Assembly: GCF_014851395.1 (NCBI RefSeq)
Contig: NW_024041039.1
Coordinates: forward strand, 11,502,513 to 11,566,512
Length of the DNA stretch: 64,000 bases
Direction of reading: 5' to 3'
DNA from: Micropterus salmoides
Lineage: Eukaryota > Chordata > Actinopteri > Centrarchiformes > Centrarchidae
The notes below the pieces were generated by a model. That model did no database searches. It had not been told where the DNA came from and saw only the letters and a list, made by a program, of their open reading frames with translations. Below, in pieces: positions 52,201 through 64,000 of this stretch. Positions within the stretch are counted from its first letter, which is position 1. The number at the start of each line of letters is the position of its first letter. A program made the position numbers and the translations under genes.

Positions 52201-52404
52201 TCCAATTAGTTTTCCTCTTTCTAATTCTGCAGATGTAGACGCACATTCGTCACATAGCTAGCTAAAATGAGGCCGGGTGTTTCCTTCCTTCTGGACACCA
52301 TTCAATCCCATTCACGATATTGCTGAAATTTGCAACAAATCTTAAAACAGTGTAGCGATGAGAGTTATGGGTTAGTATAAAATAAAAGCACAAATATATT
52401 AATG
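49210..52404. other. Non-coding spacer without recognised genes
   Basis: I see no exon or RNA gene here. It holds a short (GT)n at about 50239-50260 and AT-rich unique-looking sequence. Confidence 0.45.
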
Positions 52405-52872
52405 TAGGTCTGAGCAATATGGCCAAAAATGTTATGATTTAAAAAAACTCATATTATACGATATTGATAATTATCACGATAAATGTCAAATCATTATTTC
52501 TTTCAAGTTTAAAGGCTGATTTTTGCTCCTGAGTGAAAACTGAAGAAACCAGATGGTTAATTGTGGTTTTAAACTATTCTTTATGGTCAGAACACGACAA
52601 ACACTTGGATCACCTCTTTTGCCAATCTGAGGTTGAGCCTTCAAAACCATTATGGTAAAATCTGTTGTTAACAAATATGCACAAGCAAAATTAAATAAAA
52701 CATTTTTTCAGTCCCTTTTCCTCAACAAAATAAATATCTTAATAGAGAAATTAAGTGCTAATTTATTGATGATATATGATCGAAATGAATTAAATCATAC
52801 CTTTACTGAACATTTGTTATATTGTAAGTAATATTGCGATAATTATCATTATTGTTTTATTGCCCAACACTG
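52405..52872 (+). mobile_element. hAT-like MITE, complete copy
   Basis: Ends are TAGGTCTGAGCAATA and, on the - strand, CAGTGTTGGGCAATA, which agree at 10 of 15 positions including the shared GCAATA. The flanks TATTAATG (52397-52404) and TATTAAGT (52873-52880) agree at six of eight bases and fit a decayed 8-bp duplication. The first 300 bp are collinear with the truncated copy at 20351-20690. It is non-coding and 468 bp long. Confidence 0.75.
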
Positions 52873-52880
52873 TATTAAGT

Positions 52881-55800
52881 AGTCCCTAAATGCTGACCTC
52901 TAACATCAATGTGCACAATAACACTGCTTTCTGTCAAAACTTTCAGGTCATAAAAGAGGAACTGATTAGAGTGGAAGTCCCACCTGAAGTGCGTGTTTGA
53001 ATGCAACTTTTCCCTGAATGCAACGTGAATGTCAATTGACCAAAAAAAGAAAGGAAAAAAAACTACAGGGTTGCCCAGTGAATCTTGCTTAAAACTTTGC
53101 CACGACACAATGCGGCATTATCTGGAAAAGCGCCGCATTTCTCATTTGAATATTTCTACTGTTCCCCTTGAGAATAATATAAAAGTCACTATAATAACTT
53201 TCTAGAGCTGTAAACAGAACTTGTATAGTATTATAAACCATTGTGCAATATATTCAGTGTAGTGCTGTTTTCCTTCTGCATCAGACTGTTTCAGTGTCTA
53301 CAAAAAAAAATCAGCACAAAAACTTTGCCAAAGGTACCACAGGAAGGAGAAAAAGTTATGTCATGCAGACAGCACAGAGCAAGTTGAAAATAGGTTCAGT
53401 AATGGTTACTATAGTGATGCTGTCTAAATTAGTATTTTGTGATCTTCCAAAGGCATTTTCTGTGCAGAGTTTCTCCATGCCATTGGTGTCACTATTAAGA
53501 AGTTAAGTATAGTAACAGGATTACTTAAAATAAATAAAATAACTGCAGAGCAACAGACTTCTTTTGAAGAAGTTAAAATACAAATTGTAAATTTGTCTAA
53601 CAGGCAAAATAATTTCCAGAGGCAAACTTCTGTCATCATGTAAACAGAATTATGTTACAGTAAATTAATTCATATGATCCGGCTGTACTATGACATTCAA
53701 CGGGTGAGATTTTATTCAAAGTAATAAATCAACTCCAGTGTTAGAGGAATCCACCTTGACAGAAAAGCATAAATTGGGTTTCTACAAAGTACCTCTAATC
53801 AAATTGCATGTCTTTCACGGTCACTTCATACCCTTCAACTGTGAAAGAGATTTCTTTGGGACCAAAAATAGTGTTGAATAATCTGCCTTTTCCATTTCTC
53901 ACAAATATGACAATTAAAATACTGCTCCCGTCTCAAGGCAAAAACAAAAAGGCAGCATTCTAGTAAAGGAAATATACCAATTAGGAAAACAGAACAGCAA
54001 CAGCAATATAGCAACAAGGAAAATGGTAAATATTGTACAGATTATTGTTAGGTTTTATTTTACTGATCCCTAAAGGAAGCCTCCCCTCCCTCCTACAGGG
54101 TGATCAGAGTGCGCTGGGTCAATCACACTACAGTACCACTGCAGGTGGTAATGATTCAACATCACTTCAGCAATGGTAACACTTCAGTGAGGTGGATGCC
54201 AGTAGCTGTGGGGGCACAACACTTCTACTACCTTCATATAAATGTTTCAATATTTTCTGAAAAATAATGCAAATATGAAACGATACGGTGTACACAAAAC
54301 AGGTGGATGCGCAGCTCTCACAAATATTAAATGAAGCACTTCTCTAACACTGACTTGCACTTAGTAATGTACAATTGTTCCCCTTAATCAGTCTAAGGGT
54401 TTAAAGGAGCACAAAGAGGATTTAACAGGTGATAACAATAAGGTTAGGATTGTGAAAAGAGCTGGTCTTGCAATTTCATTCCTGAAAACTCGCTAGCGCG
54501 CGCACACACACACTCCTTCCTGCAGCCGTGGACCCTACTGGCCAATTCTTCTGACAACTATAACCTGCACTACATGTGCTATAATTGGCCATTATCTCTA
54601 GAGACAGAGTATAGTTAGTCTCTGTTCCCAATACTGTGGGCTACAGTTGTGCAGTGTTTGAGACAAAAAAACACAGGACTTGATTCACCACTAATAATAT
54701 CAGGAGGGAAAAGCAAAGACTTTAAAAAAGGATGGTTGCCCAGATACTGTACATGTACTTCTGTATGAGTTGCCATCACTAAAGCCAATCGAGACTTGCG
54801 TGCTATTTCTGTCTCTACAGTTAATATTTCAGGGTATGAAACAGTGATCCTGCATTGGTGAGTAAAGCTGAGTATTATAACACTTCCCACTGGGGCCACC
54901 TATGAGAGGAATATGTTAATTCATAAAATGGGATTAGGAAAGAACAAAGTAGAAAAAGAGACAAAATATATCAAGAAATAATGAGAAAGATGAAATGAAA
55001 TAATTACTTTGGAGAATAAACCACAAAAAGTTGTAATCCTTGTATAATATATTGGTAACTTATGTGTAAATGAATTGTAAGACTGAAAATACAAACAACT
55101 CAAGACAACCTGATAGTCCAATACAAATATGATTCAAAGGCCAAACAGAAAAGCTGACTTTCAGTGTGTTTTGTCAAACAGACCGTTTCCAAGTCAATGC
55201 CTTTATTGTCATGTTAATTAAGCTACACTACATAATTAGCCTGTTTTTACAGTGTTTGTGTCCCTCGGGTGCAGGTAGGAAGCTGGCACAAAGCAAAACA
55301 TCAAAGTGTGCTGCTGGTGAAAGCACAAAGATATTCAAGCTCCACAAAAAGGACGCAGTGTCAACAGGACTCCCTACAACTTCATTACAAATGCAGTAAA
55401 ACGCACATAAGTAGCAAAACAAGTTTTAGCAGAGACAGGCAGGACATTTCAGCATATTATTCTGCAGTCTACATTCTGCTTAAGACTCGTAACTGAAGAA
55501 GCACAAGTGTAATGTGTAAACTTATTTATTCATTTAAGAGTTTACCAGATACTTGGGCAATGGACAAAAAAACCCTAACATTTCCATACAGCTAAAAAGC
55601 TTTCCTCTTCATGCATTCCACCACAATACTATGCATCATTACTTCCATCTGCAAAATAATTTTACTCTTAAGCTCTTCAAACAGACAGGAACAATGGAAC
55701 AACTTAACGTGACATAAATAAGCTACATAAGGGGATTCAAAACTATGACTTCAAACAAAAAATCTGTATTAAATCAAAATCACTGTCCTTGCAGCAAACA

Positions 55801-56507
55801 AAAAAGCTGGGTAACAGTGATAACCAGTATATTACTTAATGAACCGTTGGCGAGTCCATAATTAAAAACAAGACAGTGCTTAGTGGAGCCGGAGTGATGA
55901 AAACTAAATTAGCACACACTGGGAAGATATTCTTTTCTCTTTATATTTCAGCCATTGGCTCAGCAAATGAACTGCTCTGCTGTGCTCTAACTGACTGACA
56001 CAGGCTAAAGCCGCTCAAGTTTGTCTCTCCAGTCTCTACACACTTAGCTGCTGACTTCCTGAGCTGATGTTACATCGAGCTCAGGCTCAAGTGGATTAAC
56101 TTTCACACACACCTCTCTCTCTCTCTCTCTCTCGTTCTGTGTGGCTACATTCAAAAGTGGTCTGTGCAATAATTTGGGAGGCTCAATTACTAAAAACTGA
56201 TCGAACGTTCTGTCTGCTCAAATGGATGTTAACCCCTGTGAAGCACTCATCTTTACAAAGCTGGTTTCCGTAGCAACACACCCATTACAAAGCTCAAATG
56301 AAGTCATTTTCTGCTCAACGGCCATTTATTACTTTTATTACTTTCTCAAAAACAATTTATCTTTACAATTTCAGCTTGTGGAGGATTTGACACAAATCAG
56401 CCTCAGCGGTTATCTGTAACTGTACACCATGCAGCGTACCTCCTCTCCACAATGTGGTGTTCTCAATGTACTTATATCACAACACTTTATGACAGTGTTA
56501 TGATTTC
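52881..56507. other. Non-coding spacer
   Basis: No gene recognised on either strand. A (CT)n tract lies at about 56112-56133. The rest is AT-rich with no dispersed repeat that I can name. Confidence 0.4.
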
Positions 56508-56640
56508 AGTGCTTCCCATATATTGATTAATTTGTGCCTGCCTGCCACAATATCAACGCTGGTCGCTACATATTAATTTTCGATTATTTATTTTTACTAT
56601 TTAAAATTGGTAAAATCGTATTTAATTGTAGATCTGCGCC
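56508..56640 (+). mobile_element. hAT-like element, left end only
   Basis: The sequence starts CAGTGCTTCCCATATATTGA and continues with CTGCCACAATATCAACGCTG. This matches the terminal region of a common fish hAT group that begins CAGTGTTTCCCATACATTGA. No matching right end was found, so the true extent is unknown. Confidence 0.45.
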
Positions 56641-57179
56641 AAAGTTCTTATAGGTAAGTCCTAACACTCGGCAGCCATCGTGGCAATGCCTCTGGGCAGT
56701 TATATCGGACTAACAAGACCAGGCTCCTATCTAATGGGGAGAGAGCCAGAACTGCACTTTCACCAGGACATAAAAACTACATGAATAGAATCGGCAGTAA
56801 AATCAGATAAAAATCGCAAAAAAAGTTTAACGACTTTGTCCCAAAATAAGGTTTATGGCTGCACAAATTTGTCCAAAACTAATGCATTTTAGTTAACTAA
56901 GTAAGTCCATCTGTTCTTAACACAATGCTGTCAATCTCGGAGACCCACCTTCAAATAAGTTATTAGCCAGCATGTAAGGATCCTAGCTATTAAGGATAGC
57001 TATGTTAACGTTAGAATCCTCTAGATGGCATATCAAAGTGAAACAGTGTCCTGAAAGCACCACGGACTCAGCAAATGCCTTGTACTGTGCTATGAGCCCT
57101 CTGGCTGTACGCATGTATAACGTTGGTTCAGGTTCAGTGTGCAAGTTTTAGTGGCATCCAGTGGTGAGGGTTGCAAATT

Positions 57180-57310
57180 GCAACCAGCAACTCACGGTGC
57201 ATTCATGTGCCCTTCGGATGGTCCCATTTCCCGAGTTGTGAAGTCGTTCTTCCGACTCCGGTGTGTGTTCATGTGCTCTTAAGTCAGAATGTGGAATCAA
57301 CATGGATGCT
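57180..57310. repeat. Fish interspersed repeat with internal duplicated module
   Basis: CGGTGCATTCATGTGCCCTT and CGGTGTGTGTTCATGTGCTC are two copies of one motif about 70 bp apart, with TCCCGAGTTGTGAAGTCGTT between them. I recognise the arrangement as a dispersed fish repeat but cannot assign a class. Confidence 0.4.
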
Positions 57311-57659
57311 ACTACAAAGATGTGTTGGATTAGCATTTTCAGAGCATATAAACAACACACAGACATCTAGTTCACTCTACATGGACAGCAAACTAACCAT
57401 TATAACCATATTAAAAATATATATGCAATACATGATTTTGCACAAATCAAAAGTTCTGTATACTTCTTTATGTCCCATGTACCCATTATTTCTCTTTTTG
57501 CAATAAAGATTAAAGAGGAGAAGCTACAGTGGTCGATTAGCTCTATCAGCTCTTGACTTGTGGTAAATAATATGTGTGGGCCTCCATTTGCTCAAATTTG
57601 TGTTCTTATCTTGCTTCTAATAAACCAGTCAAAGACTAGTACTACTACTAACATTACTC

Positions 57660-58550
57660 TTTGTTCTTGTTACCTATCAAACATAGTGACGAAATGGAGA
57701 CTTTGCCCGTTTCAGCTACTGTAGAAAAGTGGTGGCGCAACATGGCAACGTCCATGTAAGAGAACCTGCTGTGTAAGATATAAATGGCTCATTCTAAGGT
57801 AATAAAAATATAACGGTTCATTATACACCACTGATAACTAGGGCTGTCACGATGACTGCAAAATTTAAACACCGTGCTATTGGTCAAGCCTACCACGGAG
57901 GATGGCAATCACCACAACAACCGCAATGTTCATAATGTACACTTCAGGGCTTGTTAAATTAACAAATGAGTGCTTCAAAAGTATCACAACCGTAACGAGC
58001 TCTGTTCAAGGATGGATCACCATGGGCTGTACGTGACCCGACTTCAAACTTGGAAGCTGTAAGTGATGCCATGTATTGTGTCGTTTTACTGTTTATTTTA
58101 AAGGTTAGCTAACTTGGTGTTAGCATATTGCGCGCCTAATGTGGCTAGCAGGCTCGGCGATGTTGGACTAACGCTGTAATCCTGAGGGACAGTCGAGAGA
58201 AACTGAACGGTAAGCCTCATTTGAAGCTCACTAACAAGGGTTGTGTGTCGGATGCCTGCAGCTGTTTTTTGTTGTTGTTGCTTTCTGTTAAAATTTAGTT
58301 ATAATGTTACCACAACGCACCGTGGCGAACGTGCGTTGCTGCGCATGTAAATCGACTTGATATACGTGCCCTGAAGGTAATGATATAGCTATGTGTGAAA
58401 AAGACACTGTCAAACTACAAAAAGGCAATGTTGTTGACTAACACCCAGCAGCTAGCTTGCTCCGACCATAAAGCTGCTACTGATAACATATTATATTGCA
58501 TTTCTGTTAATAGATCCTCCTAAATATTACACACTGGACCTTTAAAAGCA
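57660..58550 (+). mobile_element. Percomorph MITE interrupted by a second insertion
   Basis: The left part (GTAAGATATAAATGGCTCATTC, AACGGTTCATTATACAC) and the right part (ATATTATATTGCATTTCTG, TAAATATTACACACTGGACC) are two halves of one abundant percomorph repeat. They are separated by about 640 bp that start with a different element end at 57839. Confidence 0.5.
57839..58479. mobile_element. hAT-like insertion nested in the percomorph MITE
   Basis: Starts TAGGGCTGTCACGATGAC, a common fish hAT-like terminus. It is bounded by an exact 8-bp repeat CTGATAAC at 57831-57838 and 58480-58487. Removing it rejoins the host repeat in register. The right terminus (TAGCAGCTTTATGG on the - strand) matches the left only weakly, so the class is tentative. 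Confidence 0.5.
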
Positions 58551-61500
58551 AAAACAATTCTTGTGCAGAGTATTCATAAGACTATGTGAAATGACCAAAA
58601 AAAATTTAAATAAAATATTTTTATTTTTTTTGTTTATAAACCTTAAATAGACTGATTGTCAGAGCTAAAGCAGGTGTTTCCTTCAAATGCCGAGAGGGAG
58701 AAAGACTGAAATAGACAAGAATGTATGTAAATGTCTGAACCACCTGGTTAGCTGTCATACAGCCTGCAATCAAGTCAGCATGTGTAGTTCTGAGCTGGAG
58801 AACATCTCAGGAGGAGCCAGTTTCCTCACAGCTTATCACTGTTTGCTCTGATAATTACCTCTGTTGTTTTATACCGCTGTGTGAACTCTGACACTGATCT
58901 TTTTTTCAACAAAAAAAATGGTTAGTTATTATGGCGAACATCTGTTCTTGTCTCACTTCAAACTAATCAGGATAAAGTTATTCTCTTTGTGATCCTTCAA
59001 AGTTCTGATATCTTGCCAATCAACCTTGTTTCAATGTTGCATTTCAGCTTCCACTTGTTGGGGTCATCCAGTATTTCCAGAAGGGCCAGTCAAAGGTCTG
59101 TTGCTGGTCAGGTTTTCATACCAATACTATGTGTTTTTCTAGATAAATCTTGTTTTATTTATTTAACAAAAAATGGAATCTCTCTCAAGTACATCTACAG
59201 TCCAAACCTTGCCTTAATCAACCTTAATCTACTGTATCTACTACTTAACAATCAAACAATATGAGGCCAAATCATTTATCCAATGACAGGACAAGCATTT
59301 ACAAATTACAAAACTGTAATTTAAATGAAATGAATGAATGAATTTAAATGATCAATCATTTATTCAACAAGAAAAACAAAGAATCTAATAAAGCATTCAG
59401 TTTGATATTGCGCGATATAAGTACTTTTTGGTAGTTTCTTAAAAAAGGACTGATGTTCAATACCCAGATCTTTTCAAAGGCGATGACAGTGCGAGAAAGA
59501 GTGGATTGGAGTGATAATTATATCAAGCAACCTATAATCAATAATGTGTCTGTGACTGAAATTAAATTACTCAAGAAAGAAAGAAATCCAAAAAAATAAA
59601 TAAAAATGACAACAGCTACACTGACAGGTTGTATATTTTCATTAAGTGCACTGGCCAAGGTCATATGCTTGTAAGGCTCAGTGAGAAGCTCGATAAGCTG
59701 CTACACAAACATAATTAAGGGAGAAGCACTCACAGGAATGGCTGTGAATGGCAACCAGTGATTGTAACTGACACATGATGTACTTCTATAATTAAATATA
59801 ATAGTATAGTCCCTGCCATCACAAACCACTGGAGGAAAACTGGTAAAGCATAGAACTTTTCTGTTCTACAAAACACTCTGGCGAGTGTCCAACGTGCAGC
59901 CAGCAGCTGAACTCTGAATAAGTTGCTCAGTTTTAACATTCTGGATCTGCAGGGCCAACAAAGTCGATGCACTGGTATGATCAGTAAAACATGCCATCTT
60001 TAAATATTTCAATCCCAGACCTTTCTGCCTGTCAAACCTACATATTTTTACTGAAAATGCTTCAGCCAGGAGTCCTGTTGCATCAGATACGGTAGTACTT
60101 ATTCTACGTGCTGGTATCTGATTGCAACAGGCCAGCGTTTTCACAGTTCAAATCTGCAGAACACATCAAAGGGAAAGGGGAAAAAAATCATACAGAGGGA
60201 CAAATGCAGTTGAAAAAGTGTGAGCCTATTTTAAATGTGCAGCAAGAGACTATAATACTCAGACTGAGAACATTTGACACACACTTAATCACTAATTCAA
60301 AAAGCTTGGCAGAATGTCGATGTGCATCCAGCTATTGTGAATAACCAGATACAGATAATAAAAGCCTTTGTGGTTCACAGTAACCTGATTTTTCCAACAG
60401 CCTTACATTACATTTGTTCATTAGGTTAATGTCTGAAAGATGTGGCAGTTTGTAATAAGAAATAAGTAAAATAAATAAGATACTTTCTGCAAAGTAAGAG
60501 AAGGATACAAAGAACTGAATTAATGTGTTTTTCATAATACAAGCCCTATTAGGAAGAGTGTTAGGAGAAAACAAAAGTGACCTTTCTGGAGCGTGTGTGT
60601 GTAGATTTAAACCACAGAATGAAACTAGGCTCTGCAAAACATAAATCAAATTACAAAGCATAACACATAGATGTGGTAATGTGGTATTTCTTTTTCACAT
60701 TTTTCACAGCCAGAGCAGTATCTTCATTTAGATTTAACAGTGCAAATGAAGCAAACTGACTATTGGCAGTTGTTCATTTACAGACAGGACTGGTGTAAGT
60801 CAGGTTTAAGACTAGCTCATGTCATATTGTCAATATATACATTTGGTAGAGCTTTGAGGTCATCCTGCTGTAAGGAGATGAGCTGCTGGTGTTTATGAAT
60901 ACCACAACTGCAACATCTGTAACAAACATGCTTGGAACTTGCAATGCTTTGCCTAATGTCACTCAGTACTGTAATGCATTTTCTGCTATTTTTAATTTAC
61001 TAAATAACCACAATGGAAAAAAACAAAAGTTTCTGTTGAGTTTTGCTTTCAGGCACGCCCACTTTACTGTGTGATTTCTATATCAGTTCCTTGTTTCTCT
61101 TTGTATTTTCTTCACTTGAATTCCCTGGTTTCAAACAGGAAATACAAAAAGAGAGAAAGCAAAAACCTTTATTAATTTTTAAATAAGCATTTGCATCGGC
61201 AAACTAACTGTGCAATGGTGAATGCCCTGAGCCCTATTCAGACCCGGCCTATGTGACACTGCTGGCTTCACCAGCAGTTCATCTGTTAAAGTCATAAAGT
61301 GATCCGGTGCGCAAAAGGAAGGGAGGAGCAGAGAGAGAGAGACAGAGAGAGAGATAGAGAGATAAAAAGTTATGATATTGGGAATAAGAATTTTCTATTC
61401 TCTCACAGGCTTGACCACCATGAGCACGAGGGACACTTGCCATGGCTTCATTTGAACAGTGAAACAACTGATTTGTTTTCACATCAGTTTCACCATTTAA

Positions 61501-61912
61501 TGTTATTTAAAACCAAATCCCACTGCCTGTATTTAAATAGCTGAGTTTAAGCATTGAACGACAGGACAATAAGCTGGGATTCTTGTTCAATTGTTATTTG
61601 CTAGCGTGCTGTACATAGTTTGTTGGATATTAATTTAATCATCCATGCAGTTGAAATGAATGAACAGTGGGAATACATGGAGAGACTGTTGGTCTGATTA
61701 TTGCATAATAACAAAGTTGAATCTAATCTAGTCTTTTGCAAGAAGGTTTTTAACCTTTCTTTCCTGATTACACCAAGAGGAGAACATGGCTTTTATAGAC
61801 TGATCTGATACGAGAAGATTGGTCTACTTAGTGTCTTTTAATTGGCCTTTCCACAGTGTTTCCAAGCAACTGATTTTGACAAACAATTGAGATGATAATT
61901 TTATTTCAGTGA
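58551..61912. other. Non-coding spacer
   Basis: No coding exon or RNA gene recognised. A short (GA)n stretch lies at about 61329-61364. Nothing else stands out. Confidence 0.4.
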
Positions 61913-63314
61913 CAGGACTTGACATTAACTTTTTTTGCTCACTAGCCAATGTGGCTAGTGTTTTCCAGAGTTACTGATAAGGTTGGGTGCAAAGCTCCTT
62001 TTTTTATGAAAACATGTCTATTCAGATAAACACACAAAAAGAGTACCTACCTTAAAAGTGCTGCATGGGTGTAGAAGATTCAAAAGATAAAAACTAAACT
62101 GAAATAAACAATTGAATCAGGAACACTGTTTAACTATTTATTCATAACAGCAGTAAATACTGTAATACAGAGTAAGAAAAATATCTGCATTAGAAACAAA
62201 GAGAAAAGAAGATCAAAAAATCTTACACAAAAAAAATACACAATTAAGGCTCCCGGATTTAAACTTTATCTGACTGGATTTATGTTTATCATTATGAAGC
62301 TCTGGTAGCTCTGAGTAACTGGAGATACGTCCACGTGAAACGAGTATACAGGTCTTTATTTTCTAGATTATTCACATACAAACGCATCTTCTGCTTTCCA
62401 ACATGGCATGAGTAGTTTTATTAAAACAGGTAGTGATATGACACTATGATGTGATCAATCCTTGTAAGCTAGGAGCCAGTCCCAGCTTACATTGGGCGAA
62501 AGGCGGGGTACACCCTGGACAGGTCGCCAGTCCATCACAGGGCCACACATAGACAGACAACCACTCACATCCACACCTAAGGACAATTTCGGAGACACCA
62601 ATTAACCTAGCCTGCATGTCTTTGGATGGTGGGAGGAAGCCGGAGCACCCGGAGAGAACCCACGCGGACACGGGGAGAACATGCAAACTTTGAACCCACG
62701 ACCTTCTTGCTGTGAGGCGACAGTGCTAACCACTGCACCACTGCACCACCCACTATGATGTGATGAGGATAAAAGCAGATGGGGAGGCTGACGGTCTACG
62801 GGACTGTGGCTGCCCTGTGACTTCAACTTTTATATTATCGTTTGACAAAAGTCTGGATGTCACATTTGGCGTGCGCAACCTCACACAGTGGCACTGCAGG
62901 AGAGTGAGTTGTGCCTATTGAGTGGATTCCCGTGCTATTAAAAAAGTTTGCTATATCATTGTTGCTGCTGGTTAAGTTGATAATTTAACGGCAGGCCAAA
63001 AAAGCCCTCAGGCTGCAGGGAAAATCTCCCGGTGCACCAGTCCGCTAGTTTAATCTCCACAACGTCTTCTTGTGTACAGTGTTGTCAGTTAAGACAATTG
63101 GCTTCACGAATGGACCAATGAGCAAACACTATGTACTCATGGGAGTTGTAGTGTCGTAGTGTTACATTGCAATTTGTTTGTTATTTCAGATGCATGTTGC
63201 CAAGACTAAAATTTTTCAACACGCCAAAGTGGCTAGTGGGAGTGACTGTGTTACCCGCCACGGCTAAAATCCATCTGCATTTGGCGAGTTGGTAGGTGTT
63301 AATGTCAAGCTCTG
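61913..63314. mobile_element. 1.4-kb hAT-like transposon with nested V-SINE
   Basis: The left end CAGGACTTGACATTAAC and the right end (CAGAGCTTGACATTAAC on the - strand) agree at 16 of 17 bases. The flanks TTCAGTGA (61905-61912) and TGCGGTGA (63315-63322) agree at six of eight, fitting an aged 8-bp duplication. Both subterminal regions carry CACTAGCCA-type words (GTGGCTAGTG, AGTGGCTAGTGGGAG). No transposase remains. A V-SINE sits inside at 62456-62750. Confidence 0.8.
62456..62750 (-). mobile_element. V-SINE (tRNA-derived) with perfect 14-bp target duplication
   Basis: Read on the - strand it has a tRNA-like head (GTGGTTAGCACTGTCGCC, AAGGTCGTGGGTTCAAA). The conserved vertebrate V-domain follows (TTTGCATGTTCTCCCCGTG, GGTGCTCCGGCTTCCTCCC, CCAAAGACATGCAGG). 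The tail module (CTGGCGACCTGTCCAGGGTG, CCCCGCCTTTCGCCCAATG) is shared with an L2/CR1-clade LINE. Both sides carry CACTATGATGTGAT (62442-62455 and 62751-62764). A segment normally found between the B-box and the V-domain is missing. Confidence 0.8.
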
Positions 63315-64000
63315 TGCGGTGATCTTAAAAGGTGGTACAAGGCGTGCGTTTAATCGCTCTGCATGTTTCGCATTGTGCTGCTGTAGCCTTTATGTTTATC
63401 TGATGGCATTTAATTCAGAAAGGTGCCGTGTTGAAAGTGACATAGAAAAGTTACTTGTTTCAATAACGTTTCTGTTGTGACCTTTACATAAAAGTGACCA
63501 GGGTGTTTATTCAGTCATGAAACCAACATGTTAAAGTGCTAAGTAAAATTTGGAAAAGAGAAATTGCTTCAGATGGAATATCTGCTAGTCAGTGCAAAGA
63601 GTTTGAGACAAAGACAGAGAAGCTGTCAGGGAAGAAATATCAAGATGACAGATGCAAATCCAACAAGTAGAGATATACCGGAAGATCAGACTCAAGATAT
63701 TCTCACTTTTATTGCCTGTGAAAAAAGAAACAGAAGATGACAACATCAGACAGTAACCCTTCATGATCTGCACATGCTGCACCAATGCCCAACTACAAAC
63801 AGAAAGTTTGGGCGCCCTTGTGACTCAGCAGACTGAATTAACATCATGTAAGAACAATAGCTTAAATCAAATGCACTTCTCATTTGGCAGAGATGCACTC
63901 ACCCTAAACGGCATGATGCCTCGCATACTTTCTCACCAGGGTTAAAGTAGCAATAAAGTGATGTCAAAGCCTTTAAAAACCCAGGACAAATAGTAATTGA
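63315..64000. other. Non-coding right edge of the window
   Basis: No recognisable exon or repeat. The sequence runs off the window in AT-rich DNA. Confidence 0.4.

Noticed and set aside
44298..64000. A hidden novel gene system in the 20-kb gene-poor right part
   Set aside because: I found only transposon remnants, microsatellites and short chance frames, with no exon showing conserved protein motifs.

Overview
This is an ordinary, gene-rich piece of a ray-finned fish genome, most likely a percomorph. The evidence is intron-split vertebrate genes, short introns, many dinucleotide microsatellites, and interspersed repeats whose consensus I recognise from percomorph fish. It is not microbial. 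I see no operons, phage, CRISPR array or previously undescribed gene system.

Layout from left to right. Positions 1-84 hold the last 27 codons of an AADAC/NCEH1-type lipase (probably nceh1, + strand). A complete six-exon TRAIL-like TNF ligand (tnfsf10, + strand) spans 6734-11727. A complete three-exon msl2 (E3 ubiquitin ligase, male-specific-lethal complex) lies on the - strand at 14881-18543. A complete 15-exon pccb (propionyl-CoA carboxylase beta chain) lies on the + strand at 21616-26534. A complete 31-coding-exon stag1 (cohesin SA1 subunit) lies on the - strand at 29293-44111; its non-coding first exon was not located. From about 44.3 kb to 64 kb I find no coding gene, only stag1 5' intron or upstream DNA full of nested transposons.

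I assembled all four complete genes exon by exon. Every splice phase closes, and the predicted proteins are 293, 615, 560 and 1260 residues. MSL2-PCCB-STAG1 is the order found in human 3q22.3 and NCEH1-TNFSF10 are neighbours in human 3q26, so this window joins two conserved blocks. The genes do not form one pathway: they cover lipid ester hydrolysis, death-receptor signalling, histone acetylation/ubiquitination, mitochondrial propionate catabolism and sister-chromatid cohesion.

The most interesting structure is in the mobile DNA. A 2.6-kb hAT-like element has a perfect 8-bp target duplication and a PIF/Harbinger-like MITE inside it. A 1.4-kb hAT-like element carries a nested V-SINE with a perfect 14-bp duplication. 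A third nested insertion sits near 57.8-58.5 kb, and two copies of one GGGCAATA-ended MITE lie 32 kb apart. Several splice sites are embedded in (GT)n repeats or have weak donors.
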